Part shown: positions 54,207 to 64,000 of the stretch, in pieces | Numbering within the stretch: the first letter of the stretch is position 1 | Layout of the letters: every line of letters begins with the position of its first letter | From: Maratus speciosus | Taxonomy: Eukaryota; Arthropoda; Arachnida; Araneae; Salticidae | Length of the DNA: 64,000 nt | NCBI GenBank assembly: GCA_963932465.1 | Contig: CAWVRF010001068.1 | Coordinates: 1 to 64,000 of the forward strand | Reading direction: 5' to 3' | Made by a program: the position numbers and the translations under genes | Notes under the pieces: generated by a model | Seen by the model: only the letters and a program-made list of their open reading frames with translations | Told to the model about the DNA's origin: nothing | The model's database searches: none

Positions 54207-54688
54207 TGTAACGACCGAAGAGAACTCGCAAAGCTTTTCGATCTCCTGAGTCGCCGGACTAGCTTTCATCCAGCGTTTGTCCAAGCCTAGAAATTGTCAT
54301 TTGATGATCGGTTGTTCTAGACCGATAAGCCGTGCTGCCGCGTCCTACCTGTTCTAGACCGAAAAGCCGTGCTGCCGCGTCGGAGATGAAAAGAAATTCG
54401 ATATGCGGAAGGAATGAAGTGGAGCGAAGAGAACTGATTTGTGGAAGGCTGAAGACGTGGTTTTCTTTCGGAAAGATAGGATGGACATGTTGGATTTTGA
54501 CTGTGTTTTTAAAGTGATAGACTTTTGGAGATGTGCTGTAAAGTGATACCTTTTGTTTTTAGAGTGACGGTGTTTGTTTTAAGATTTGAGGAGGTTTTAT
54601 TTTGTAAAGGTGAACTCTTAAATAAAGTACTTCGATGTTTAAGCGTCGTTTACTAATTTCTACCCAGGAACCGGATGAAATCGTTACA
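54207..54688 (+). repeat. Gypsy 3' LTR with internal duplication
   Basis: 482 bp against 445 in the 5' LTR. The difference is a tandem duplication of about 37 bp containing TGTTCTAGACCGA.AAGCCG (54311-54375). Otherwise it is the same sequence with scattered substitutions. Confidence 0.88.
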
Positions 54689-56032
54689 ATACTAAGCCTC
54701 TAAAACTAACGGTTTAGAAATAAAATTTTTGTAAACGATAATAAGAAATGTCCTGCATAAAAATAAACACAGTTTAAACAACACAATTTGTTAAAAAGAG
54801 ATATTTGATCTTCATTTCGTTGGTACCTTGGCTTAAAGTTTGACTTCCCCGTAGCCATATTTATCAGCGCATATTCAAAGCTAATCCCACAAGAACAGAT
54901 AATATTATTTATACACTTTTAATAAAATACACTTCATTCAAAGAAATTTCATACGTACAAGTACGTTTTTCAAATTAATTATAATTGTATTAAAATTAAG
55001 TGCCCACACGATGCTATTCTCTTTCTTTTTTTCAGTAAAATAAAATTACAGAAATAATGTTTTCCAGTTTTCATTTTCTAACAACACAATAATGACAAAA
55101 TAATAATAATAATAATAATGAAAACTCGGTCAAAAATCAAAAATTCTATCGGCTGAATCCCCCCTTCACCCCAAATACCATGAGTGCATAGTAATATCCT
55201 TTATAAATATTTAAATTTAAAGAAACTGCCACCTTTTTACCCATCTAACTACACCGGCCAAAGATTGTCCCCCGTGCGATAAAACAGCTTTTTTATCAGC
55301 AACCAAATCCGTAAATATCTTTAGTTCAACCGTTCCAACACAGATGAAATCATTTCAGATTCCTTCCCATTAAAATTATGACGAAAGATGGCTGACAATT
55401 TCGCCTAGTTTTTAATAACTCACAAGCGTCACTACGATCCATAAGCGCTTCTTGACGTACTCTAAGATTAAAAATACATTTTCCCCATTTCAATTCTAAT
55501 AGTCCAACCATTGGTTAGAATAAATGCGGTTTTCATTATTCTAAAAACTGATTCTAATGTTTTAATATTTGTATGTGTGAGCATTATAAAACATTAGAAA
55601 GATAAAATAACTTCTAACAAGAATCGAAATGAGATGTTTTTAAATATCCATACAATACCGTCAATTGAAAATAGCTACTAATATATGTTTGTGAATACAG
55701 TTACTGTCCAGGACAACCAATAGCTTCTGAGAAATTTTATCAATTAATCTTTTGAGATATCAAGCGGACAAAGATTGCTCTGATTGTCTCCCTAGTTCAG
55801 ACCAAACTGATTTTTAATGTATTGGTATCGTCCATGGACAGTGATGCATAAAAAGTAAAGTCTATTTGTTTTTCTTTCACAACTACTTCACACCCGCTCG
55901 CTAATGTTAATCCCATGAGAAATTTTTGAGAATATCTTATTCGCATTTCAATATACATTTTTCTTTTCACTAGATTGTTGGGGTACAAATAAAAAATGAC
56001 CCTTGTATAGATCAACTTCAGCTGATTCTGAG

Positions 56033-56034
<2 letters not shown>
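54689..56034. other. Non-coding spacer
   Basis: AT-rich, no gene recognised. A short AAT microsatellite lies near 55101-55118. Confidence 0.4.

Positions 56035-56081
<47 letters not shown>
56035..56081. repeat. (AT)n microsatellite
   Basis: About 23 uninterrupted AT dinucleotides. Likely length-polymorphic. Confidence 0.95.
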
Positions 56082-56084
<3 letters not shown>

Positions 56085-59000
56085 AAATGCAAATGAGACA
56101 ATAAAAAAAAACTTCCCCGAAAGGATCTGATAGGATCTATTAGCAAACAGGTGTTTTTGCATTTGTGAAGAAGCCTTCTAATCATAATCTTGCTTAATGT
56201 CTGAAGATATGTATTAGAAAATTTACGTAAATTAAAAACATGACATTGCAATAAGATTTTTTTATTCTTTTTTATCCAAACTCATTTAAAAATGCGTCAT
56301 TGTAGCTTTTTTGTAAATTATTTACAAGAGTAGTTGGATTAATGAACAAAAAAATAAACGTTGGCTTAACAGTTGGCTGTGGCAGCGGCAAGAATTATGT
56401 CTGTGCCACAGTTCACTGATCATTCGACCTGAAATGATCACTGACCTACTGTTGTTGTGCCTGCAGGCACATGTAATAATAATAAAGTGTGCTGACTCTA
56501 TTTTACATATAAATTTCGGAACAGATGCGTTTGTGGTCCGCAAAATGAACTTAATGATTTTTTCCCAAAACGTGCCAAAATGCCGTTTTTGAAAAGGATT
56601 GACAATCTGAAACTCCGAGATGAACTAATTGAGCAGTTGCTGTCAGAACTAAAGTGATTGTATCAGCTCTTCAAAAAAACAATGCTTTAACCCTCTAAGT
56701 GGTTGGGGCGTAATATGCCGTCTTTCAAAACATGTCCGAAGAATGCATTGAGCATAATATGCCGTATGTCAAAAAAGACTCGAAAAGCGCTCGAGACGTA
56801 TTATTCCGTAGTAAGAAGTCAGATGTAAGTCCTTTATTTGTCCCCAAAAGTGTATTCGGCGTAAAGTCCCATGTCAGCACCCCCCCCCCCTCCCCTCTGC
56901 TTAATGATCTTTAGTGACAAGTTGATGAATTGTTTGTTAGCTGCAGTAAAGTGCGCAAGCTTTGAGCCTTTGTATGGTCAACCCCCTTTTAAACTGGAAT
57001 TTTTCTATACAGATTACCTATTAGGTTGGGGAAAGCGGAAGAAAATGTTTTCTTTTCTTTCAAATTCACATGCTGAATCTGTACTTAATATTGCAAATAT
57101 TAAAATGTAAATATTGCATGTATCTGCATCAATTATATTGAGAAGATTCCTTAATACCATTTACAGAAAAGCTTCATTATTACGACCACAAATAAAGGAT
57201 TTTTATTTCTTTTTTTCTTTCTTCCTTCTGCTTTTTGCAGTTATATTTAATGGGGAGAAGCAGGTTGATAAAAGCAATATACATCTGTAAGATATAGAGA
57301 ACAATTGAGATTTTATTTATATGTATACAATAAAAAATATTGAAATTACAACAAAAAAAGTAAGAGAGTTAAATCGAAGAAGCAAAGATCTATTGACAAA
57401 TAGTTTTCGCGGGAACTTGAAGCGATTTCAATATTTTATTTTGTTTTTAATTAGTATAGTACTTATCTATATGAAAATCCCCCCTTTTATAATAGAAAGT
57501 TAATTCTTTTTAAATAAAGTTAATTTAAAATGTTGTGGTTACAAGAAACTTATTAGATTTAATTTTGAAAGAAGGTTTTGTTATTTAAATATTATTTACT
57601 ATAAAGTTATAAGATATAACAAAAGAAATTTGTTTCGCAAAAATTGCAATTGCTTGTCGCTGTTTACTTTTCGTAAATTTGTTAAAAATTCGTACAATTT
57701 TACAGTGACGTTTTTTTTGGAAAGTGCAGTATTCTACTTCAATAAATAATTAATTTAATGTAGAATAATTTTATTACTTTTTAACCATTAGCCGCTATAT
57801 GTTTAAACTGAAACTAACACTGATTTTTTAAAATTAGATCAATCTAAATTATCAAATTACTTTCCTTTTTTCTCATTCTGGAGCGAGGGGGGGAGGCAGT
57901 TATATATTGCAGACTAGTATAGCATTATCATGATTTTTACAGCTTCTACAATTGTTTTCAAAAGTAGTGTTTTATTTCACAAATTCTTTATTCTACACAA
58001 TGGCGTAAGCAATGTATGAAGTTTGCCTCTTTTTTAGGAAAATTAATTCTTTTGAAATAAAATTTAATTTGAAACTAGAATTTTTAGTTTTCAAAATCAC
58101 GCAGCTTTGTTTTTACATCCTACTGAAGGGTCAATTTACGGTTTAACAAGAGTCAAAACTATTTAACCCCCTCATTGTCAAGGCCGTCTTAACACGTTCA
58201 CCAAAAGTTCTCTCAAAAGTGGCGAGGCCGACTTAAGACGTTCGTCGATAACGACTTGAAAACAGGTGACACCGTGTTGAGTCGTTCTGAGAAAATGCCT
58301 TCAATAATGGCAAGCCCGTGTTTACAAATTTCTCTTCCCCCAACATTAGACACTGTATCTTGTCTACTATCTTGTTAATAATAGATAATTGCTACAACCC
58401 CTGTCACCCCTTATGGTGAAGGCTCGTCGCGCCTCTCCATTCAAGTTTCTCCCCTACTGCACGCGGCAGGGAGCAGTTAGCTTTCTGCGTCAACAATTTT
58501 CGTTTGATTTGTAAAAACGTTTTGTCATAGGGAAGAAATTTTCTCTCCAAAGTGTAGAATATTATTATTACAATAATATTGTTATTCTATTTTGCTATAG
58601 ATAGTTACAATTTGATTTGTACAAATTCACTGCAAGAGTGAAATCAAGTGTTAAAAATTAGTTTTAAAATGTGATGTGCGCGAATATTTCATGTTTGAAA
58701 ATTTTTTTAGAAAAGTTAGGTCTTTGACATGACATATTAAACTAGCCTTTTTTTTGCGCCCGGAGCAAACATTGATTTTATTGACCCCCTCCCTCCCCCC
58801 TCTCCTCAAAGAAAATTTACAAAAGAGTTAGGAACCTAACATGCCACTTTATACAGGTTTCCTTAGCAGGTATAATTGTTGGTATTCTTTATGTTGGAAA
58901 TAAATATTTTTTTCATTTAAGACAGAATTTTGCTGTAGACAGATTACATTTTTACAAATTTTACGGTAATTGTGGCATTACAATTGGGGAATTTAAAGTC

Positions 59001-59122
59001 ACAGTGATATGAATTAAGGAGAATCTTTACGCACTCAAAAACACACGCTCCATAATGTTAATCCTATGGCCAGGTTTTTTTCGAATTTCTCCCTTCAATT
59101 TGAATATTTTTAAACGATTTTT
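56082..59122. other. Non-coding spacer with possible transposon debris
   Basis: No gene recognised. A plus-strand segment at 56573-56656 (FLKRIDNLKLRDELIEQLL, then stop) is protein-like but unidentified. TTAACCCTCTAAGTGG at about 56688 and TTAACCCCCTCATTGTC at about 58165 look like ends of piggyBac-type elements without identified partners. Confidence 0.35.
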
Positions 59123-60216
59123 ATTTTCTTCTATCTTTACAAGAAGAAAGTATTGGATTCATGAAAAATTTCGACTTCCGGTTTTCGACGGATTTATATG
59201 TTTTAGAATGCCCAGAACACGATTTGATGGTTTTTAGAAAATAGTCTGTCTGTGAGTCTGTCTGTTAGTCTGTCACTCTGTCACTCTGTGAGTCTGTATG
59301 TGACAAAAATTTTGTGGGCGCTCTATCTCAAGAACTAATGCACGGAATTTCACAAAATTTCATATTTAGTTAGACCTTAATATTAACTGCACCTGATTAG
59401 TTTTTGGTGAAAATCGTCCAACAGGTGGCGCTGCTATGCGGCATTTTTCACGATTTCTGCAATAGCTATATCTCAAGAACTACTGCACGGACTTTCATAA
59501 AACTTTAGATTCAGTTAGTCCAAAATATAGTTTGGTGCTGATTACTTTTTTGTGAAAATCGCCCAACAGGTGGCACTGGTATGCTGCATTGTTCATGATT
59601 ATCGCAATAGCTCTAACTTAAGAAAAAATGCACGAATTTTCATCAAACTTCAGATTCAGTTAGTCCCTGATATAAATTAGCGCTGTTTAATTTTTGGTGT
59701 AAATCGCCCAACAGGTGGCGCTGCTGTGCTGCATTTTTCACGATTTCCGCTAGAGCTGTATCTCAAGAACTATTGCACAGATTTTCATCAAACTTCAGAT
59801 TTAGCTAGTCCTTGACATGAATTGACGTATAAATTAGTGCTGTTTAATTTTTGGTGTAAATCGCTCAACAGGTGGCGCTGCTATGCTGTATTTTTTGCGA
59901 TTTTCGCAATAGCTTTATCTCAAGAACTAATGCTTCGATTTTCAACAAACTTCAGATTCAGGTATACCTTGATATCATTTAGTGCTGTTTATTTTTGGTG
60001 GAAATCGCTCAACAGGTGGCGCTGCTATGCTACATTTTTCAGAATTTCAGCTATAGCTCTATTTCAAGAACTAATGCACGAATTTTCATCCAACTTCAAA
60101 TTCAGATATACTTTGATATGAATTGGTGCTAAATCGTTGTTATTTCTTGTACTATTTATATGATTTAATTGACGTGATTTACATAGAAGAAAGTTTTGTG
60201 ATGGCCACAACATACT
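59123..60216. repeat. Composite repeat element, unit 1 (five ~145-bp modules)
   Basis: It starts with TTTTCTTCTATCTTTACAAG, followed by AAGAAAGTATTGGATTC and a (CTGT/GAGT)n microsatellite (59240-59300). Five tandem modules of 140-156 bp follow, each with TATCTCAAGAACTA, ATTTTCATCAAACTTCAG and CAACAGGTGGCGCTGCTATG. It ends with ATAGAAGAAAGTTTTGTGA and GGCCACAACA. Conserved ends plus variable module number suggest a mobile element, not a plain satellite. Confidence 0.7.
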
Positions 60217-60255
60217 AGTTAGCATTACTTTAGCATTTACCGTTCACCTTTTTAC

Positions 60256-61131
60256 TTTCTTCTGTCTTTACAAGAAGAAAGTATTGGATTCGTGAAAGTT
60301 TTCGACGGTTTACACGTTTTAGGGGGTCAAAGATTCCGAAAAACATGTTTTTACAAAGTGTCTGTCTGTATGTGACACAAATTTTGTGGGTGTTCTATCT
60401 CAAGAACTAATGCACGGAATTTAATAAAAATTTATATTCAGTTAGTCTCTGATATGGATTGGTGCTGATTAGTTTTTGGTATAAACCGCTCAACAAGTGG
60501 CGCTTCTATGCAACATTTTCCACGATTTCCACAATAGCTCAATCTCTAGAACTAATGCACGGATTTTCATCAAACTTCAGATTCAGCTAGTCCTTGACAC
60601 AATTTGATGTTTTAAACATTTTGGTGTAAATCGCTCAACATGTGGCGCTGCTATGCTGATTTTTTACAATTTCCGCAATAGCTCTATCTCAAGAACTAAT
60701 GCTTGGATTTTCAACAAACTTCAGATTCAGGTAGGACCTTGATATGAATTAGTGCTGTTTATGTATTGGTGCAAATCGCCTAACAGGTGGCACTGCTATG
60801 TTGTATTTTTCAGAATTTCCACCATAGTTCTATCTCAATAACTAATGCACGAATTTTCATCAAACTTCAGATTCAGGTATACCTTGATATCAATTAGTGT
60901 TATTAATGTTTTGGTATAAATCGCTCAACAGGTGGCGCCGCAATGCTACATTTCCCCGTATTTCCGCTATAGCTCTATCTCTAGAACTAATGCACGAATT
61001 TTCATCAAACTTCAAATTCAGATATAATTTGATATGAATTGATGCTAAATTGATGTAATTTCTTGTACTATTTAAATGATTTAATTGACGTGATTTATAT
61101 AGAAGAAAGTTTTGTGAAGGCCACAACACAC

Positions 61132-61133
<2 letters not shown>
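60256..61133. repeat. Composite repeat element, unit 2 (four ~145-bp modules)
   Basis: A second, shorter copy in the same orientation with the same head and tail as unit 1 and a shorter CTGT segment. The four modules are at about 60440, 60585, 60730 and 60880. A T-run of about 40 bases follows directly (61132-61172). Confidence 0.7.
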
Positions 61134-61172
<39 letters not shown>

Positions 61173-61174
<2 letters not shown>

Positions 61175-62472
61175 TATAGGATAGCTGAACTCAATCTTTA
61201 ATATGACTTTTTTTTACTTTTTCGATTTTGGTTGCAGATCCTTCTAAAAAAGGTACTTTTAGTTTCGAAACCGGTTTCGAAAGTTTAGAGTTATTTTACT
61301 ATGTATATGGTATATAACTGGCCTTCGATTATGAGTCGAATCATTGCAACCAATGATCGAATCATGTCACCCCAACACCTAAAAATAAATAAATAACGTA
61401 TAAAAAGTTAGACTTCTGCATAAAACAAGTGGATAATCTCATTTTTTTTCTGTGACGCCACGGGTCGCTGTTCGTGCTTGGCCCAGCTTGATTCTGGATT
61501 TTTGTGTCGGCGATATTTGAAAGGAATCAGTTGGCAAACAACTATTGAAAACGCATGAAGTGACTAAACAAATTATTTAAATTTGTTAGGCAAAGTATCA
61601 TCGTGGAAATTACCAGTTAAATATTATATAAACTAGATTCCTTTCAGGGTAATAAAAGAAATCGCAGTGCCGCAAATTTTTAATTAAAACTAACCCGCTA
61701 TACGACCAGAGTCCAACAAAAAGTATTTTGTTGTCATGCAACCCGACCAGAACACCAAATACTTCGAACTGAACCGATAATATTCCAATCTAATCCAACC
61801 CAAAATTCGGAATCAAAGAAAATTGATCCAAAATTTTATGTAATTATGGAAAAATAGTTTGTGATCATATCCATAATAGACCTTTTATGTTAAAAATCCT
61901 GTAAAGAGTCATTCATATAAATAACATATTTTGTATGGAGTTTTCCAACTGAAATAAGAGTCCTGCGCATGTTGGGTTGTGCCCGACCCAAATTCAAAAA
62001 TTCAGCTTATAGTTAATCTGTAATCCAACATGACAAAAAAAATTTCCGTTGACCCCAAATTCAAAATACTTCAACCCGAACCTGACTCAAAAAAAAATAT
62101 ATATATATATCTATTTATATAAAATCCATGTCTCTGTGTGTCCCTCACGATTCCGGTAGGACCGCCTCATTGAAATGAGTAATTTGTTAAAAGATACTAA
62201 TGCAGGGTTACCACAGTAGCGCCAAATGTTAGCCAACTTTGTGACAGCTGGCTAATTTGGCGAAATTCCCATTTAAAACTATTAATCTTTCATAAAGGAG
62301 GTCTCCGAAATTTAATTTAAACTCCGCTCTTTTAAGATATTTTTTCAAAATCTATGAGTGAGAATTTAAAGTACATCTTTACATCTTCCTCCCGATGCTA
62401 CTAATAAAATAACCGCCAATAGACGACGCTGTACTGTGTGAGCTCCTAACTGTGCGATTTTAATGTGCTTTA
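61173..62472. other. Non-coding spacer with ACCCGACCC-type words
   Basis: No gene recognised. 61690-62090 is enriched in AACCCGACC, CCCGAACC and GACCCAAATTC words, apparently the remains of a dispersed element also seen near 21860. 62205-62270 contains GCGCCAAAT and TTTGGCGAAAT words shared with the inverted-repeat elements that follow. Confidence 0.35.
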
Positions 62473-63168
62473 GGTACTTTTCCAGTATAGGTGCCTTGGC
62501 GAAAAAGGAAATTTGGCAACATATTTTACGGGAACCTATCCACTGTTTCATTTTATATACACACGCATTTTTTTCGATATTTATGCGATTTATTTAACAT
62601 AAAAAAGCCGTTTCTCTAATTTTATACAGAAACAGATGTAATTTGTACATAAAAACATCAATAATATACATATAAGACAAACAAAAACGCTCATCAAGAT
62701 TGTTTTCATAGCTGTTTATATGATTTGACAACAAATCTCGATATTTTCCAGTTATATGGACACCATGCCAAAATGTATGCTAATGCGCCAATTATTTCAA
62801 AATGCTAAAAGGTATTTGTAATTTTATGCTAGCGGTTTAATATGAGTTTTATTTTATTGCTTTATTTTATAACACTTATTTGTTCATTTATTTTAAGTAT
62901 ATATTTGTGATTTAATGAAACAGTTCGTAAAAGTCTGGAATTTTCAAATGTTATATTTTTTAAATGCTCACTTTAGTATCGACATGTTTTTTCTTTTATT
63001 TTTCAAATGCTTCAATTCACGCGATTTTCATTTTGCGCCCACTATTACGCTTGGCGACAATGGTATCCGTATAACCGAAGATACCCAAATCTCACTTTCT
63101 GATGCCCAAATTACACCAAGCTTTAAAAATAAAAACCGCCAAAGCCCATACAGTGGAAAAGTACCAAA
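62473..63168. mobile_element. Putative TIR element, ~0.7 kb
   Basis: The left end GGTACTTTTCCAGTATAGGT (62473) and the right end, whose inverse reads GGTACTTTTCCACTGTATGG, are inverted for about 30 bases including TTGGCG. No target duplication was found and no transposase is encoded. Confidence 0.45.
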
Positions 63169-63259
63169 CTGTCTATTATTTTGCGCTAGCTGTGTTATAG
63201 TTTGTACTATATGCAAGGGGGTTGGAGCGAAGAGTTTAAACATTAAATATTAAAGTTTC

Positions 63260-63437
63260 GGCACAGATGTCATATACGCCCCATATTGGCGCGATTTTTT
63301 TCTGACGCCAATGACATATACACAACGGGTACTTAAGTGGCGCCAAAGTGTCGTTATTTTGCTTGATATGGTAACCCGGATGTTGTTGTTTATGCTGTTG
63401 ATGTTTTCGCCAAATTGGCGTATATGACAATTGTACC
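63260..63437. mobile_element. 178-bp MITE with 8-bp target duplication
   Basis: AAAGTTTC lies at both 63252-63259 and 63438-63445. The ends are GGCACAGATGTCATATACGC and, inverted, GGTACAATTGTCATATACGC. CGCCAA/TTGGCG words line the interior ends. The 8-bp duplication suggests a hAT-type source. The ends share GGTAC and TTGGCG words with the 62473 element. Confidence 0.75.
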
Positions 63438-63499
63438 AAAGTTTCTATAAAGCAGTATAAGACTAAAAAATTAAGAATAAAATAAATTCAAAATAAGAC

Positions 63500-63640
63500 T
63501 AAAGAAGAAAGAAAAATCATGCATTAAGCATAGAATATGAAACACTTTCCAACGCATCCTGAATGCTTTAACAAAACTTCGTTATTTGGGGAAATTAGGT
63601 AAATAAGATAACTAAGTAAACATTTTAGAAGACGCATAAA
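63500..63640. repeat. Dispersed repeat, copy 2
   Basis: Same family and orientation as 4813-4943. See there for the shared blocks. Confidence 0.5.
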
Positions 63641-64000
63641 AAATTTTAAAAATTCATTTCAGCAGTTACTGTCCTTAGCCAATAGTATCGTTATTACATG
63701 CCACTATTCAGCCAAAATTTAATTTAAACAACTTTTAAAACTACTGAAAACACATTTCCAGATATTATCATCCATAGACGGTTATGTATCCAATTCTTTG
63801 CGTGAACCTGTATATCATTTTATCTATATTCTACAAACATTTCTTAGTAAATTAAATGTAGTTCAGCGTAAAATTGCATAACTCCTTTAAAAACCACCTT
63901 TAAGCAATTTACTCTCATACTCAGTAACCCTCACGAATTCTTTTGTGTAGCCCTGCATATGAACTGTAGCATTTATACACACAGTATAGTATGCATAAAT
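63641..64000. other. AT-rich end of window, nothing recognised
   Basis: No open frame, repeat or terminal repeat seen. Confidence 0.4.

Larger units (their letters stand above)
49356..54688 (+). mobile_element. Gypsy-type LTR retrotransposon, RT-deleted
   Basis: 5333 bp between LTRs with TGTAACGACCG...AATCGTTACA ends. The flanking tetramers are GTAC and ATAC, a near-match target duplication. Inside, in order, are a gag with a SCAN-like region, an aspartic protease, and an integrase piece. Reverse transcriptase and RNase H are missing, and gag carries stops. It could only move with help, and likely not at all. Confidence 0.85.

Noticed and set aside
56322..56543. 73-codon minus-strand ORF with Cys/His residues
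   Set aside because: Cys and His spacing does not form a zinc-finger pattern, and it lies in unclassified repeat-like DNA.
59822..60121. 99-codon ORF with repeated RFSTNFRFRYTLI-type text
   Set aside because: It is a translation of the 145-bp modules; the repetition follows the DNA period.

Overview
This is a eukaryotic nuclear window. It is very AT-rich and gene-poor, with splice-site-bounded exons at most, many homopolymer runs and a dense, layered population of transposable elements. The element mix is an intact BEL/Pao retrotransposon, a decayed Gypsy retrotransposon with a SCAN-like gag, Penelope-like elements, a tRNA-derived SINE, pogo/Tigger elements and many MITEs. There is also a C2H2 zinc-finger exon with ten fingers. 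This points to an arthropod, and the style of the elements suggests an arachnid such as a spider; that last step is inference. No bacterial-type operon, rRNA gene, functional tRNA gene or CRISPR array was seen.

Layout. 1-11 kb: unique-looking AT-rich DNA with a pogo-type MITE (1909-2455), a large foldback element (2996-3893), a truncated second pogo MITE (4946-5255), and a Penelope-like element whose reverse transcriptase piece lies inverted against its GIY-YIG endonuclease/3' UTR piece (5305-6530). The 3' UTR holds a hammerhead-like motif. 11-17 kb: a complete but dead Tigger element (11257-13156), a foldback element with a pogo MITE nested in it (13257-14438), and a 3'-truncated pogo-family element (14835 to about 16400). 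18.7-27 kb: long blocks of a degenerate minisatellite of about 33 bp, broken by a hAT-like MITE. 27-28.4 kb: a second copy of the foldback element, without the nested MITE.

29.7 kb and 41.7 kb: two copies of a tRNA-derived SINE with perfect target-site duplications. 32-40 kb: a BEL/Pao element (32542-39179, minus strand) with one 1778-codon ORF and LTRs differing at a single base, sitting inside the 33-bp minisatellite. 41-47 kb: a field of small MITEs (5-bp TSD type, TTA type, TTAA/piggyBac type), a recurring 15-nt motif, a 279-bp tandem duplication and a GIY-YIG pseudogene. 47.3-48.5 kb: the zinc-finger exon, ended by a premature stop with decayed fingers beyond it. 49.4-54.7 kb: a Gypsy element lacking reverse transcriptase. 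59-61 kb: two copies of a composite element built from modules of about 145 bp. 62-64 kb: nested inverted-repeat elements.

The only clear host-type coding sequence is the zinc-finger exon. Two or three further short splice-bounded open segments (10715-10768 minus, 25214-25328 minus, 27144-27204 plus) may be exons of unidentified genes with very large introns. Almost everything else supportable is mobile or repetitive DNA. Calls marked as family-level rest on terminal sequences, target-site duplications or protein motifs read by eye; no database search was possible.
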